Position numbers and translations under genes: made by a program. A model generated the notes under the pieces. It had not been told where the DNA came from and ran no database searches. It saw nothing but the letters and a program-made list of their open reading frames with translations. A stretch of 64,000 bases of DNA from Chromohalobacter canadensis (lineage in GTDB: Bacteria; Pseudomonadota; Gammaproteobacteria; Pseudomonadales; Halomonadaceae), in contig NZ_CP140151.1 of NCBI RefSeq assembly GCF_034479555.1, forward strand, positions 1,860,001 to 1,924,000, in the 5' to 3' direction. This document shows, piece by piece, positions 44,365 through 55,449 of this stretch (position 1 is the stretch's first letter; every line of letters starts with the position of its first letter).

Positions 44365-46917
44365 ATGTCAGACATGACCGTTAAGGATTTTGCCAGCAAG
44401 GTGGGACGCGACGTGTCCCGTCTGCTGGAGCAGATGAAAGAAGCGGGGCTCCCCCATCAGGCCGAAGGCGATGCGGTATCCGAGGAGGACAAACAGCGTC
44501 TTCTCGATCACCTGACGCGTAGCCATGGTGGGGATAGCGGCGCGACGAAGAACCGCGTGACGTTGACGCGTAACACCAAGAGCCGGATCCGTAGTGGCGA
44601 TGGCCGTGGCAAGGCCATCGATGTGCAGGTGCGCAAGAAGCGTACTTACGTCAAGCGCGAGCCGGAGCCGACCGAAGAAGCACCGGCTGAAGAAGCCGGT
44701 CCGCGTCAGTTGGTCGGTGATATGGCCGATGCCAAGCAGGCTCAGGCTGCTCAAGCTGCCGAAACCGCCAAGGCGGAACAAGCCGCTGCGGAAGAGGCTG
44801 CTCGGGCGAAGGCACAAGAGCCGGCCCAAGACGCTCAGGCACCCGAGACCGACAAGCCGGCTGAAAGCGAAGCGCCGAGCACACCGGAAACTCCCGTGCC
44901 CGAGGATATCGCCACACCGGCGCCCGCGAGCGAGCCCTACGTCGAAGCGCCGCCGAAAGAGCCGCGGACACCGAACCGTCGTGGTCAGACTCCTCACAAG
45001 AAAGAGTCCGAGCGTGGCCGCAAAGGTGGTCGCGACGATGATGACGAGCGTCGTGAGCGGCGTCGTGGCAATGCCAAGAAGGCCAAGCGCTCCGAGCGTC
45101 GCGGTGGTCGTCGTGGCGGCGGTCGCGATAATCAGCATGGTTTCCAGAAGCCGACGCAGCCCATCGTCCGTGAAGTTGGCATTCCTGAGTCGATCAGCGT
45201 TGCCGAGCTGGCCGACAAGATGTCGATCAAGGCCAATGAGGTCATCAAGGCGATGTTCACCATGGGTGCGGCGGTGACCATCAACCAGACCATCGACCAG
45301 GACACGGCGGCCATCGTCGTCGAAGAGATGGGCCACAAGCCCAAGCTGGTCAAGGACGATGCGCTGGAGACGGAAGTGCTCGAGGCCATCTCCTACGAAG
45401 GCGACGAAATTATGCGTGCGCCGGTCGTCACGGTGATGGGCCACGTCGATCACGGCAAGACCTCGCTACTCGACTTCATTCGTCGTACGAAGGTCGCGAC
45501 CGGCGAAGCCGGTGGCATCACCCAGCATATCGGCGCCTATCACGTCGAGGACCAGCACGGCGGCGTGACTTTCCTTGACACCCCGGGCCACGCGGCGTTC
45601 ACCGCCATGCGTGCGCGCGGTGCCCAGGCGACTGACGTGGTCATCCTGGTCGTCGCGGCCGACGATGGGGTCATGCCGCAGACCGTAGAGGCGATCGAAC
45701 ATTCCAAAGCGGCCGGCGTGCCGCTGGTAGTTGCGGTCAACAAGGTCGATAAGGAAGGTGCGGATTTCGACCGTATCCGCAATGAGCTGTCGCAGCACGG
45801 CGTGATCTCCGAGGAGTGGGGCGGCGATACGCAGTTCGTACACGTCTCCGCCAAGACAGGTGACGGCATCGATGCGTTGCTCGAGGCGGTACTGCTGGTT
45901 TCCGAAGTGCTTGAGCTCAAGGCTGTGCCGGAAGCGCCGGCCAAGGGCGTCGTCGTCGAGTCTCAGTTGGACAAGGGCCGCGGCCCGGTAGCGACCGTGC
46001 TGGTACAGAACGGCACGCTCAAGCGAGGCGATATCGTCTTGGCTGGCTTGCACTATGGCCGTGTTCGCGCGTTGGTCAACGAAACCGGTACACGCGTGGA
46101 AGAGGTCGGTCCGGCCATGCCGGTCGAGATCCAGGGGCTGGATGGTACGCCTGAAGCCGGTGACGAGTTCATCGTCGTCGCCGATGAGAAGAAGGCACGT
46201 GAAGTCGCCAACTTCCGTCAGGGCAAATACCGCGAAGTACGCCTGGCTCGCCAGCAGAAGGCCAAGCTGGAGAACATGTTCAGCCAGATGGGTCAGGACG
46301 AAGTGGCCAAGGTCAACATCGTCCTCAAGGTCGATGTGCAAGGCTCCTTGGAAGCGATCCGCGGTGCTCTGGAAGAGCTCTCCACCGACGAGGTCAAGGT
46401 TGCGGTCGTGTCCTCTGGTGTCGGCGGTATTACCGGTACTGATGCCAACCTGGCGGTGGCCAGTGACGCCATTCTGGTCGGTTTCAACGTGCGTGCCGAT
46501 GTCTCCGCGCGTGAAATCGTCGAACGCGAAGGTCTGGATCTGCGCTATTACAGCGTGATCTATCACCTCATCGACGAAGTCAAGCAGGCCATGAGCGGCA
46601 TGCTGGCGCCGGAGTGGAAGGAAGAGATCGTCGGCGTGGCCGAAGTGCGCGAGGTGTTCCGTGCGCCCAAGATCGGCGCCGTGGCAGGCTGCATGGTCGT
46701 CGAAGGCACCGTGCATCGTCACAAGCGGATTCGCGTACTGCGCGAGAACGTCGTCATCTACGAAGGCGAGCTGGAATCCCTGCGTCGCTACAAGGATGAC
46801 CTTGGCGAGGTCCGCAGTGGTATGGAATGCGGTATCGGCGTCAAGAACTACAACGACGTTCAGGTCGGCGACAAGATCGAGGTCTTCGATCAGGTCAAGG
46901 TCGAGCGTAGCCTGTAA
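44365..46917 (+). CDS. infB: Translation initiation factor IF-2
   Basis: GTPase that delivers fMet-tRNA to the 30S P-site. 850 residues: IF2N domain ([20 protein letters not shown]), a long charged linker rich in Ala, Glu, Lys and Arg (about 70-260), second IF2N, then the G domain with [24 protein letters not shown] and NKVDK, and C-terminal domains ending in [14 protein letters not shown]. Confidence 0.98.
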   Translation: MSDMTVKDFASKVGRDVSRLLEQMKEAGLPHQAEGDAVSEEDKQRLLDHLTRSHGGDSGATKNRVTLTRNTKSRIRSGDGRGKAIDVQVRKKRTYVKREPEPTEEAPAEEAGPRQLVGDMADAKQAQAAQAAETAKAEQAAAEEAARAKAQEPAQDAQAPETDKPAESEAPSTPETPVPEDIATPAPASEPYVEAPPKEPRTPNRRGQTPHKKESERGRKGGRDDDDERRERRRGNAKKAKRSERRGGRRGGGRDNQHGFQKPTQPIVREVGIPESISVAELADKMSIKANEVIKAMFTMGAAVTINQTIDQDTAAIVVEEMGHKPKLVKDDALETEVLEAISYEGDEIMRAPVVTVMGHVDHGKTSLLDFIRRTKVATGEAGGITQHIGAYHVEDQHGGVTFLDTPGHAAFTAMRARGAQATDVVILVVAADDGVMPQTVEAIEHSKAAGVPLVVAVNKVDKEGADFDRIRNELSQHGVISEEWGGDTQFVHVSAKTGDGIDALLEAVLLVSEVLELKAVPEAPAKGVVVESQLDKGRGPVATVLVQNGTLKRGDIVLAGLHYGRVRALVNETGTRVEEVGPAMPVEIQGLDGTPEAGDEFIVVADEKKAREVANFRQGKYREVRLARQQKAKLENMFSQMGQDEVAKVNIVLKVDVQGSLEAIRGALEELSTDEVKVAVVSSGVGGITGTDANLAVASDAILVGFNVRADVSAREIVEREGLDLRYYSVIYHLIDEVKQAMSGMLAPEWKEEIVGVAEVREVFRAPKIGAVAGCMVVEGTVHRHKRIRVLRENVVIYEGELESLRRYKDDLGEVRSGMECGIGVKNYNDVQVGDKIEVFDQVKVERSL

Positions 46918-46973
46918 GGCATGGCGGGCGACTCGTCGTCCGCCATCCGAATGGCGAATCGCGGGAGATAATG

Positions 46974-47372
46974 ATGCGCGAATTCAAACGTACCGATCGT
47001 GTGGCCGATCAACTGCAGCAGGAGTTGGCCGTCCTCATCCAGCGTGAGATCAAGGATCCACGTCTGGGAATGGTCACTGTGAGTGCGGTGAAGGTCAGTC
47101 GCGATCTGGGCTACGCTGACATCTATATCACACTGTTGGGCGAGAACGATGCCACGCGCATCGATGAAAACCTCAAGGTGCTGCGTCATGCGCGCGGTTT
47201 TTTGCGCAGTCAGATCGCCAATCGCGTCAAGCTTCGGCATGTGCCGGAACTGCGCTTTCATTACGATGAAAGCGTTGTGCGCGGTCAGCGTCTGTCATCC
47301 TTGATCGACGAGGCGGTGGCAGATGATCGCCGCCGTCACGACGATAGCGAAGATGAAGACGAGGTACGTTGA
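46974..47372 (+). CDS. rbfA: Ribosome-binding factor A
   Basis: 30S maturation and cold-shock factor. 132 residues of KH-like fold: EFKRTDRVADQLQQELAVLI, DPRLGMVTVSAVKVSRDLGYADIYI, and LRFHYDESVVRGQRLSSLI. Two ATGs are adjacent; 46974 is chosen because GGGAG then has a six-base spacer, while 46971 is only three bases away. The stop overlaps truB. Confidence 0.95.
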   Translation: MREFKRTDRVADQLQQELAVLIQREIKDPRLGMVTVSAVKVSRDLGYADIYITLLGENDATRIDENLKVLRHARGFLRSQIANRVKLRHVPELRFHYDESVVRGQRLSSLIDEAVADDRRRHDDSEDEDEVR

Positions 47373-48295
47373 TGGCGCGACGTCGTCGTGGCATACCGGT
47401 AGATGGCGTGCTGCTGCTCGATAAGGCGCAGGGCGTCTCGTCGAACCATGCCCTGCAACAGGTGCGCCGTCTGTATGAGGCGCAAAAGGCTGGCCATACC
47501 GGCACGCTGGACCCAATGGCGACTGGCTTGCTGCCGATCTGCTTTGGCGAGGCGACCAAGTTTTCTGCCTATTTGCTCGATGCCGACAAGACTTACCGCA
47601 CGCGTGTCAGGCTGGGTGAGACCACCGATACCGGTGACGCCGAAGGTACTTTGATTGAACGTCATCCGGTGCCGGCCCTCGTCGAGCACGATATCGAGGC
47701 CGTACTGGAACGCTTTCGTGGCGACATCGAGCAGATTCCACCGATGTACTCGGCACTCAAGCACCAGGGGCGCCCTCTGTACGAGCTGGCTCGCGAAGGC
47801 AAGCAGGTCGAGCGTGCGGTGCGCCGAGTGAAGGTTTATGATATGCGTCTGCTGTCGTTCGAGGCTGACGGCTTCGAGCTTGAGGTCCGCTGCAGCAAGG
47901 GCACCTACATTCGTACCCTGGCCGAGGATATCGGTCGGGCGCTAGGATGCAGCGCGCACATTACGTCCCTGCGTCGGCTACGTAGCGGCCCGTTCGACGC
48001 CGAAGCCATGCATGACTTCGAGGCGCTCGAGCAAATGGACGGGGCCTCACGTCAGGCGCGGTTGTTGCCCATCGATGCGATGTTGCCCCATGTGCCATCG
48101 CTTGAGGTGGCGGCGATCGAGTCGCGACGGCTTCTGCATGGGCAGCGGGCACGGGTTGAAACCGGGACACTGGTCGCGGATGAGACAGCGCGCCTTTATC
48201 ACGACGGTGCCTTCCTGGGGCTCGTGAGCGTTACGAGACCTGGGGAAGTCGCGCCGCGACGCTTACGGAATACCGCCTCGCCCGTCCGCGAGTGA
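47372..48295 (+). CDS. truB: tRNA pseudouridine(55) synthase TruB
   Basis: Makes pseudouridine 55 in tRNA T-loops. 307 residues. GVLLLDKAQGVSSNHALQ, catalytic Asp in HTGTLDPMATGLLPICFGEATKF, RCSKGTYIRTLAEDIGRALG, and a PUA-like C-terminus. ATG 47372 overlaps the rbfA stop (TGATG) and has GAGG seven bases upstream. Confidence 0.96.
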   Translation: MARRRRGIPVDGVLLLDKAQGVSSNHALQQVRRLYEAQKAGHTGTLDPMATGLLPICFGEATKFSAYLLDADKTYRTRVRLGETTDTGDAEGTLIERHPVPALVEHDIEAVLERFRGDIEQIPPMYSALKHQGRPLYELAREGKQVERAVRRVKVYDMRLLSFEADGFELEVRCSKGTYIRTLAEDIGRALGCSAHITSLRRLRSGPFDAEAMHDFEALEQMDGASRQARLLPIDAMLPHVPSLEVAAIESRRLLHGQRARVETGTLVADETARLYHDGAFLGLVSVTRPGEVAPRRLRNTASPVRE

Positions 48296-48467
48296 GGCGT
48301 GATGCCCGGCGCGTGCCATGTGCGCCGGGGCGGGCCGATACCATCGGTGTGCATGAAGGCCAGGCCTTTTACATGGTGCCCGTATTTCGCGGGCAGTACC
48401 TGGAGACTGCAAATATGCGTGGTCTCCGACATTCATTGCTCAGGCATATTGTTTACTGGAGATAGAA

Positions 48468-48737
48468 ATGGCACTGACCGCTGAACAGAAAGCCGCCATC
48501 GTGGACGAATACGGTCGTGGCGAAAGCGATACCGGTTCTCCTGAAGTACAGGTGGCCCTGCTATCCGCCAACATCGATGGCTTGCAGGATCACTTCAAGA
48601 GCAACAAGCAGGATCACCACTCTCGTCGTGGTCTGATTCGCATGGTTAACCAGCGTCGCAAGCTGCTGGATTACCTGAAGCGTAAGGATCTTGGACGTTA
48701 TCAGTCGTTGATCCAGCGCCTCGGCCTGCGCCGCTAA
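48468..48737 (+). CDS. rpsO: 30S ribosomal protein S15
   Basis: 89 residues, the normal length. Four-helix 16S-binding protein with [42 protein letters not shown] and [12 protein letters not shown]. The 172-base leader probably holds its promoter, but I cannot identify it with confidence. Confidence 0.98.
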   Translation: MALTAEQKAAIVDEYGRGESDTGSPEVQVALLSANIDGLQDHFKSNKQDHHSRRGLIRMVNQRRKLLDYLKRKDLGRYQSLIQRLGLRR

Positions 48738-48738
48738 G

Positions 48739-48818
48739 GAAAGTCTCGTTCGCGACAGAGCAGGTGTGGATGCCATGGAGGTATTTCACTTGCATACCTG
48801 GGGTCGCGAAGGTCTTTC
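48739..48818 (+). other. Long imperfect hairpin between rpsO and pnp, candidate RNase III site
   Basis: Outer arms GAAAG (48739-48743)/CTTTC (48814-48818), then TTCGCGAC (48749-48756)/GTCGCGAA (48803-48810), then AGGTAT (48779-48784)/ATACCT (48794-48799). In E. coli an RNase III-cut stem in this gap controls pnp; similarity here is by position and structure only. Confidence 0.55.
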
Positions 48819-48848
48819 ACGCTAGCGCCGACGCATGGTTGTTTGAAG

Positions 48849-48878
48849 CGGGCAGTCCTCCGGGGCTGCCCGTTTTTT
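48849..48878 (+). terminator. Intrinsic terminator after rpsO
   Basis: Stem CGGGCAG/CTGCCCG with a 10-base loop and six T. Confidence 0.88.
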
Positions 48879-48989
48879 GTTACGTCGGCCCCGCGTGTCG
48901 TAATGAGTGGCCCCGTGGCGCGTGAGCTCCTAAAATGGTCGCCGAGTCGAGACGACCCATACATGAGATGAAAAGTTAAGGACATTGCC

Positions 48990-51113
48990 GTGAACCCGGT
49001 CAAGAAAACGTTTCAATACGGTCGCAGTACCGTGACCCTGGAAACGGGCCGCATTGCCCGCCAGGCTACCGGTGCCGTGATGGTGACCATGGACGACACC
49101 GTGGTGCTGTGTACCGTGGTGGCCAAGAAAGATGCCAACCCCGCTCAACCTTTTTTCCCGCTTTCTGTCCACTATCAGGAAAAGACCTACGCCGTAGGCA
49201 AGATTCCCGGTGGCTTCTTCAAGCGTGAAGGTCGCCCTACCGAGAAGGAAACCCTCACCTCGCGTTTGATCGATCGGCCGATCCGCCCGCTGTTCCCCAA
49301 AGGGTTCATGAACGAGGTGCAGGTCGTATGCACGGTTCTCTCCACCGACCGTAATCACGATCCGGACATTGCGGCGATGCTAGGCACGTCCGCAGCGTTG
49401 GCCATCTCCGGGGTTCCCTTCAATGGTCCGATTGCTGCCGCGCGTGTTGGCTTCACCGAAGACAAGGGCTATTTCCTCAACCCGACGGTGGAGGAGCTTG
49501 GCGGCTCCGAGTTGAACATGGTCGTGGCCGGCACCGAGAAGGCCGTGCTGATGGTCGAGTCCGAGGCAAACGAATTGCTCGAGGATGAAATGCTCGGCGC
49601 AGTGCTCTTCGGCCATCAGGAAATGCAGGTTGCGATCTCTGCTATCGATGAACTGACCGCTGAAGCCGGCAAGCCGCGCTGGGAGTGGCAACCCGCCGCC
49701 GAGAACATGGCCCTCAAGGAGGCCTTGGCGTCCAGCTTCGAGACCAAGATCGGCGAGGCCTATCGCATTACCGACAAGATGGAACGTCAGGATGCGTTGT
49801 CTGCCTTGAAGGATGAGGCGATCGCAGCATTGGCCGGTGAAGAGCAAGGCCAGTTCGATGCTGACGAAGTTCAAGGTGGCTTTGCCAGCCTTGAGAAGCG
49901 GGTGGTGCGTTCACGGGTGATCAAGGGCGAGCCGCGCATCGATGGCCGCGATCACAAGACCGTGCGTCCGTTGGCGATCGAGGTCGGCAATCTGCCCAAG
50001 ACGCATGGCTCGGCGGTATTCACGCGAGGCGAGACCCAGGCGATTGTGGTCGCGACCTTGGGAACGCTGCGGGACGCTCAGTTGATTGAATCGCTGGAAG
50101 GCGAGCGCAAGGACCGTTTCCTGCTGCACTACAACTTCCCTCCTTATAGCGTGGGGGAAGCCGGCTTCATGGGTGGGCCCAAGCGCCGTGAGATCGGCCA
50201 CGGGCGACTGGCGCGTCGCGGTGTGCAGGCCATGCTGCCCAGCGAGGAAGATTTCCCCTACACCATTCGCGTGGTGTCGGAAATCACCGAATCAAATGGC
50301 TCCAGCTCCATGGCCTCGGTATGTGGTTCCTCCTTGGCGCTAATGGATGCCGGCGTCCCGCTCAAGGCCCCGGTGGCGGGTATCGCCATGGGCTTGGTCA
50401 AGGATGATGATGGCTACGCGGTGTTGACCGATATCCTCGGTGACGAGGACCACCTTGGCGATATGGACTTCAAGGTGGCGGGTTCGACCGCCGGTGTGAC
50501 GGCCCTGCAGATGGACATCAAGATCGAGGGCATCAACGAAGAGATCATGGAGACCGCGCTGCAGCAAGCGCACGAGGCGCGCCTGCATATTCTCGAGCAG
50601 ATGAGTACCGTCATCGCTCAGAGCCGTAACGAAGTGTCCGACAACGCACCGTCGATGGCCACCATCCAGATCGCCCCGGACAAGATTCGTGACGTCATCG
50701 GCAAGGGTGGCGCGACCATTCGCAAGATCTGCGACGATACCGGTGCGTCGATCGATCTCGACGACGACGGTACCGTGCGGATTTACGCTGAGGACAAGAC
50801 GGCCGCCAAGGCGGCGATCGATACTGTCTTGGCGATTACCGCCGAGCCTGAGATCGGCAAGCTCTATCAGGGTAAGGTCGCGCGTATCACCGACTTCGGT
50901 GCTTTCGTTACCTTCATGCCGGGTACCGACGGCCTGGTGCATATCTCGCAGATCGTCCCCGAGCGCGTCAACGATGTGCGTGACTATCTCAGCGAGGATC
51001 AGGAAGTCATCGTCAAGGTGCTCGACATCGATAACCGCAACCGCGTGAAGCTTTCCATCAAGGAAATCACCGCGGAAGAAAAAGCGGCTTTCGAGGCAGC
51101 GCCGGCTGAGTAA
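48990..51113 (+). CDS. pnp: Polyribonucleotide nucleotidyltransferase (PNPase)
   Basis: 3'-5' phosphorolytic exoribonuclease and degradosome component. 707 residues: two RNase PH domains ([38 protein letters not shown]), KH domain ([19 protein letters not shown]) and S1 domain ([25 protein letters not shown], written here as adjoining blocks). GTG start at 48990 with AAGGA seven bases upstream; [11 protein letters not shown] matches Pseudomonas Pnp from residue 1. Confidence 0.97.
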   Translation: MNPVKKTFQYGRSTVTLETGRIARQATGAVMVTMDDTVVLCTVVAKKDANPAQPFFPLSVHYQEKTYAVGKIPGGFFKREGRPTEKETLTSRLIDRPIRPLFPKGFMNEVQVVCTVLSTDRNHDPDIAAMLGTSAALAISGVPFNGPIAAARVGFTEDKGYFLNPTVEELGGSELNMVVAGTEKAVLMVESEANELLEDEMLGAVLFGHQEMQVAISAIDELTAEAGKPRWEWQPAAENMALKEALASSFETKIGEAYRITDKMERQDALSALKDEAIAALAGEEQGQFDADEVQGGFASLEKRVVRSRVIKGEPRIDGRDHKTVRPLAIEVGNLPKTHGSAVFTRGETQAIVVATLGTLRDAQLIESLEGERKDRFLLHYNFPPYSVGEAGFMGGPKRREIGHGRLARRGVQAMLPSEEDFPYTIRVVSEITESNGSSSMASVCGSSLALMDAGVPLKAPVAGIAMGLVKDDDGYAVLTDILGDEDHLGDMDFKVAGSTAGVTALQMDIKIEGINEEIMETALQQAHEARLHILEQMSTVIAQSRNEVSDNAPSMATIQIAPDKIRDVIGKGGATIRKICDDTGASIDLDDDGTVRIYAEDKTAAKAAIDTVLAITAEPEIGKLYQGKVARITDFGAFVTFMPGTDGLVHISQIVPERVNDVRDYLSEDQEVIVKVLDIDNRNRVKLSIKEITAEEKAAFEAAPAE

Positions 51114-51137
51114 ACGCGCCGCATCGAGTGGATAATG

Positions 51138-51170
51138 AAGCCCCGTACACCTTGGTGTACGGGGCTTTTT
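51138..51170 (+). terminator. Intrinsic terminator after pnp
   Basis: 14-bp perfect stem AAGCCCCGTACACC with a 2-base tip, followed by a T-run. It also faces the converging acyltransferase gene. Confidence 0.92.
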
Positions 51171-51184
51171 ACGTTAGCGACGCG

Positions 51185-52222
51185 TCAAACTGAGTAGATG
51201 CTTGCGGCAGGAGACGAACGGCGCTGGAGCACCCACTGGCGCAAGCGGCGTGAAAGTCGTTTTTCGATGAACTCGAAACTGGCCCAAGACAACACGGCGA
51301 TGAGCGGCAAGCAGATGGCCAGCGTCGCGTAGGGAGGAAGACCGACGTGTTCGCGTAAGGTGTATTGCGCCGTCCACAGCACGATCACATGAAGCAGGTA
51401 AGTCGAATAGGACCAGTCCCCCAGTGCCTTGATTACCCGATTTCCGGCGAATAATGGCTCCATGGAGATGAATGCGCTTAGCAACACCGCACTCGGCAAG
51501 CCCCAGGCGAGGAAGCGCGTCATGCCCTGGGGGTCATCGAACTGCATGAGCAGTGTGAATGCCCCCACGGCGATACTGGCCGGGAGCCAGCGTGCCTGGG
51601 GCAGCCAGTTGTGACGATACAGGATGCCGACCCCCAGCCCGAGCAAGAAGTTGTAGATGATCGGGTCATGGTAGAAGTCGCTCAAGAGTGGGCGCTCCGC
51701 GAGCCAAGCGCTGAGCGCGATCAGCACCAAGGCAAGTAGCCACAGGCGTAAATGCCGGTTGACCAGTAAGGAGCCTGCAAACACCAGATAGAACAGCATT
51801 TCGAAGTTAAGCGTCCATCCCACGGGTAATGTTGGATAGTATCCATAACCGGCGGGATTCTCGGTGGGCAGAAAGAAAAGCGACATTACCAGGCTTTTGA
51901 GGTCCAGCTCGTAGTCTGGCATGACATCCTGCGAGAGATAGATGATGCCTGCCGTGATGGCGGTATACAGCCAGTAGGCAGGCACGATGCGTGCTGCCCG
52001 CTGCAGGAGAAACTCCCCGCTGGAAGGTGCGCGGCGCGCGGTGGCGGCATAGATGACGAAGCCACTGATGATGAAAAAGATATCCACACCCATTTGGCCT
52101 CGGGTGGCGAGGAGGTGCTCGAAGGTATTGTTAGTATCGAAATCGAAAAAGACCTGCACGAAGTGGTGGAAGACGACCACCCATGCCGCAAACGCACGTA
52201 ATGCCTGCACCGAGATCAACAT
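51185..52222 (-). CDS. Acyltransferase family 3 membrane protein
   Basis: 345-residue integral membrane protein with about ten helices. N-terminal VQALRAFAAWVVVFHHFVQV contains the R-x10-H motif of acyltransferase-3 enzymes, followed by GQMGVDIFFIISGFVIY and LLQRAARIVPAYWLY. Members O-acetylate or succinylate surface sugars such as LPS, capsule or glucans; the acceptor cannot be named and no glycosyltransferase is nearby. The start at 52222 (MLISVQALRAF) is preferred over TTG 52249. Pseudomonas does not have this gene after pnp, so it may be a local insertion. Confidence 0.88.
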   Translation of the reverse strand: MLISVQALRAFAAWVVVFHHFVQVFFDFDTNNTFEHLLATRGQMGVDIFFIISGFVIYAATARRAPSSGEFLLQRAARIVPAYWLYTAITAGIIYLSQDVMPDYELDLKSLVMSLFFLPTENPAGYGYYPTLPVGWTLNFEMLFYLVFAGSLLVNRHLRLWLLALVLIALSAWLAERPLLSDFYHDPIIYNFLLGLGVGILYRHNWLPQARWLPASIAVGAFTLLMQFDDPQGMTRFLAWGLPSAVLLSAFISMEPLFAGNRVIKALGDWSYSTYLLHVIVLWTAQYTLREHVGLPPYATLAICLPLIAVLSWASFEFIEKRLSRRLRQWVLQRRSSPAASIYSV

Positions 52223-52256
52223 ACCGATGACATTTCCTGTTGAAACCAAGACGAAT

Positions 52257-52277
52257 ACGACGCCGCTTGGGCGTCGT
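52257..52277. other. Small perfect hairpin in the acyltransferase-thiolase gap
   Basis: ACGACGCC/GGCGTCGT around a 5-base loop. It lies just upstream of the acyltransferase and downstream of the distant thiolase stop, with no T-run on the minus strand. A weak terminator or operator are both possible. Confidence 0.35.
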
Positions 52278-52355
52278 AAACGGTTGGGCAGGCAGGATAA
52301 TCGAAAAGTTCAACGGTTTGACGTAGGGTTACAAAACAGTGTTTTAGTCAGCATC

Positions 52356-53537
52356 TCACGGGCGTTCGATGGCCAGCGCCACGCCTTGTCCGCCGCCGAT
52401 GCAAAGGGTCGCCAGGCCCTTTTTGGCATCGCGGGCGATCATCTCATGCAGCAGCGTCACCAGGATGCGGCAACCGGAGGCGCCGATAGGGTGCCCCAGC
52501 GCGATGGCGCCGCCATTGACATTGATCTTGGCCGGGTCCCATCCGAGTTCCTTATTGACGGCGAGTGCCTGGGCGGCGAAAGCCTCGTTGGCTTCGATCA
52601 AGTCCAGTTCATCGAGTGACCAGCCTGCGCGTTCCAGGCAGCGCCGCGTGGCGGGGGCGGGACCGATGCCCATGATTGCGGGGTCGACCCCGGCGTTGGC
52701 GTAGGCCTTGATCACCGCGAGGGGTTCGAGGCCAAGGGCTTTCGCTTTCTTGGCCGAGCAGAGCATGGTCACGGCGGCGCCATCATTGAGTGAGGAGGCA
52801 TTGCCGGCGGTGACGGTGCCATCGCGCTTGAAGGCTGGGCGCATGCCGGCGAGCTGTTCGGCGGTCACACCTGCGCGAGGTCCTTCGTCGGTCGTGACGT
52901 GGAGTGAGTCGCCTTTACGCTGGGGGACCTCGACCGGCACGATTTGTCCGGCGAAACGGCCTTCTTCGATGGCCGCGGCCGCCTTTTGCTGGGACGCGGC
53001 GGCGAAGGCGTCCATGTCCTCGCGGGTGATGGCGTATTGGGTGGCAAGATTCTCGGCGGTAATCCCCATGTGAATATCGTTGAAGGCGTCCCACAAGCCG
53101 TCACGGATCATCGTGTCCACCGCCGTCCAGTCGCCCATGCGTTGGCCGGTACGAGAATTCGGCAGCACGTGCGGGGACAGCGACATGTTCTCCTGGCCAC
53201 CGGCAATGATGAGCTCGGCGTCGCCACAGCGGATGGCCTGCGTGGCCAGATGCAGTGCCTTGAGGCCTGAACCACAGACCTTATTGATGGTCATAGCCGG
53301 TACGGCGGAGGGCAGCCCGGCGTTTATTGCCGCCTGGCGAGCGGGGTTCTGGCCGCATCCGGCGGCCAGCACCTGGCCCAGAAGCACCTCATCGACCTGT
53401 TCGGGCGCCACTCCGGTATGCGTGAGCAAGTCCGCGATGACCGTGGCGCCGAGCTGGGTCGCGGGGAGGCTGGCGAGCGCGCCGCCGAAACTGCCGATGG
53501 CGGTGCGCCGCGCCGCTACGATCACCACATCTTCCAT
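52356..53537 (-). CDS. Acetyl-CoA C-acetyltransferase (thiolase)
   Basis: 393 residues of the biosynthetic/degradative thiolase II type (AtoB/PhaA-like). Nucleophile Cys89 in [17 protein letters not shown], His in [19 protein letters not shown], second Cys in [15 protein letters not shown]. Condenses two acetyl-CoA or cleaves acetoacetyl-CoA. No phaB/phaC or atoDA genes are adjacent, so pathway (PHA, ketone-body or mevalonate-type) is undecided. GGAGA precedes the start on its strand. Confidence 0.93.
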   Translation of the reverse strand: MEDVVIVAARRTAIGSFGGALASLPATQLGATVIADLLTHTGVAPEQVDEVLLGQVLAAGCGQNPARQAAINAGLPSAVPAMTINKVCGSGLKALHLATQAIRCGDAELIIAGGQENMSLSPHVLPNSRTGQRMGDWTAVDTMIRDGLWDAFNDIHMGITAENLATQYAITREDMDAFAAASQQKAAAAIEEGRFAGQIVPVEVPQRKGDSLHVTTDEGPRAGVTAEQLAGMRPAFKRDGTVTAGNASSLNDGAAVTMLCSAKKAKALGLEPLAVIKAYANAGVDPAIMGIGPAPATRRCLERAGWSLDELDLIEANEAFAAQALAVNKELGWDPAKINVNGGAIALGHPIGASGCRILVTLLHEMIARDAKKGLATLCIGGGQGVALAIERP

Positions 53538-53695
53538 GAGAGTCTCCTGTCAGCCTAGAGGGGCGATATCCTCAGGATAGGCGAGTCCCGTGTCGGGCGA
53601 CAATCGGGTAATAGGTGTAGACCGTCGGTATGAGAGGGCTACTGGCCCGAGGTGGTGTGCATCGTATGAACCTCGTCGTGGTCTCGTGCCGGTAC

Positions 53696-54547
53696 TCAGC
53701 GCGGCAAGCTGACCGGGAGATTGTCGATCAAACGCGTGGTACCCAGGTGCGCGGCGACGAGCAGTATCGTCTCGCGGGTATCCAGCGCGACGGGGCCCAG
53801 GTCCCAGGCGCGACGCAGTTCCAGGTAATCGGGTTTGAAACCATCTGCAGTGAGGCTCGCGAGCCCCTCGCGCAGTGCTGGCGCCGGGAGCTCGCCGCCT
53901 TGCAGTGCGTCACGCACCTGGCACAGGGTGCGATACAGCGCGGGGGCACGCTGGCGCTCCGCGGTGCTCAGATACGCGTTGCGAGAGGAGAGCGCCAGGC
54001 CGTCCTCGGCGCGCTGGGTGGGTACGCCGACGATGTCGATCGGGAAATGCAGGTCCTCCACCAATTTACGGATCACCGTCAATTGCTGGTAATCCTTGCG
54101 GCCGAAAAAGGCCGCGTCCGGCTGCACCAGGTTGAAGAGCAAGCTGACAACGGTGGCTACGCCATTGAAGTGCCCCGGGCGATTGGCACCGCACAGCCCT
54201 TCCGAGACGTCGGGCACGCTGACGTGCGTATGCGCCTCGAGGCCGTGCGGGTAGAGCGCCTCGGCACTGGGGGCGAAGACGATATCGCAACCGTGGCTCG
54301 CCAGTGCTTGGGTGTCGGCCTCGAGCGTTCGTGGATAGCGCTCGAAGTCCTCGCCGGCCCCGAATTGCAGGGGATTGACGAAGATGGTGGCGACCACCAC
54401 ATCGGCGTCACGGCGCGCGGCGTCGACCAGGGCCAAATGCCCGGCGTGCAGATTGCCCATGGTCGGCACCAGGGCAATGCGCTGGCCGTCGCGGCGTTGG
54501 GGGTCCAGGTGGGCACGCAATTCGGTGATGTCGTGCAGCGTCAACAT
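53696..54547 (-). CDS. panC: Pantothenate synthetase
   Basis: Joins pantoate and beta-alanine with ATP. 283 residues. [20 protein letters not shown] (HIGH-like HAGH), [32 protein letters not shown] and SSRNAYLS (KMSKS-equivalent region). The start overlaps the panB stop as TGATG. panD, adjacent in Pseudomonas, is not in this window. Confidence 0.97.
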   Translation of the reverse strand: MLTLHDITELRAHLDPQRRDGQRIALVPTMGNLHAGHLALVDAARRDADVVVATIFVNPLQFGAGEDFERYPRTLEADTQALASHGCDIVFAPSAEALYPHGLEAHTHVSVPDVSEGLCGANRPGHFNGVATVVSLLFNLVQPDAAFFGRKDYQQLTVIRKLVEDLHFPIDIVGVPTQRAEDGLALSSRNAYLSTAERQRAPALYRTLCQVRDALQGGELPAPALREGLASLTADGFKPDYLELRRAWDLGPVALDTRETILLVAAHLGTTRLIDNLPVSLPR

Positions 54548-55338
54548 CAAAAGCAATGCTCCTCGGCGGGAAACTGGCGTGTCTTGACGGCGTCGTGGTA
54601 GGCCGCGAACGCCGCTTGAATGCTGTCATGGCCGGCCAGGAAGTTCTTGGCGAAACGTGGCGGCCGCCCATGCGTCACGCCGAGGATGTCATGCATCACC
54701 AATATCTGGCCATCCACGTCGGGGCCTGCACCGATTCCGATCACCGGGACATCCACTGCATCGCGCACGGCGCGACCTAGCGCGGCAGGCACGCACTCGA
54801 GGAGGATCACCGAGGCACCGGCATCGACCAGCAAGCGGGCATCGTCGACGATGCGCTGGGCATCATCCTGTTCGCGGCCTTGTACCTTGTAGCCGCCGAA
54901 CTGATGCACGCTCTGGGGCGTCAGGCCTAGATGTGCGCATACCGGAACGCCCCGCCGCGTGAGGGCGCGCACATCGTCATGCATCCAGCCCGCACCTTCG
55001 ATCTTGACGAGCTCGGCGCCGGCTCGCATCAGGGCGCCGGCGTCGTGTAGTAGCCGGCTCGTATCGGCGTTGCTCATGAAGGGCAGGTCGACCATCAGCA
55101 GGCTGCGCTGCTTGCCGCGCGCCACGCAACGCGTGTGATAAAGGATATCGTCGAGCGTCACGGGAAGCGTGCTGGCATGACCCTGCAGCACCATGCCTAG
55201 CGAATCGCCCACCAGCAGCACATCGATACCGGCGTCGCCTGCATGTTGCGCGAACGAGGCATCGTAGGCTGTCAGGCAGCTGAACGGTTCGCTGGCACGC
55301 TTGAATGCATTGAGGTGGCTCAAGGTGACGGTTTTCAT
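54547..55338 (-). CDS. panB: 3-methyl-2-oxobutanoate hydroxymethyltransferase (ketopantoate hydroxymethyltransferase)
   Basis: First committed step to pantothenate. 263 residues from [19 protein letters not shown]. Conserved [29 protein letters not shown] (in adjoining blocks), [30 protein letters not shown] and [13 protein letters not shown]. An ATG at 55350 would add MECF. It is translated with panC; folK lies 111 bases upstream. Confidence 0.97.
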   Translation of the reverse strand: MKTVTLSHLNAFKRASEPFSCLTAYDASFAQHAGDAGIDVLLVGDSLGMVLQGHASTLPVTLDDILYHTRCVARGKQRSLLMVDLPFMSNADTSRLLHDAGALMRAGAELVKIEGAGWMHDDVRALTRRGVPVCAHLGLTPQSVHQFGGYKVQGREQDDAQRIVDDARLLVDAGASVILLECVPAALGRAVRDAVDVPVIGIGAGPDVDGQILVMHDILGVTHGRPPRFAKNFLAGHDSIQAAFAAYHDAVKTRQFPAEEHCF

Positions 55339-55449
55339 GAAACATTCCATGCTGTGGCGGCCCGCACGGGCTGGGGAAAGTGTTACTTCAAGTGTTACCT
55401 CAGAGTGCCGAGAGTGTGGATCGGTAACACATTGGGTGCAACTCGACTT

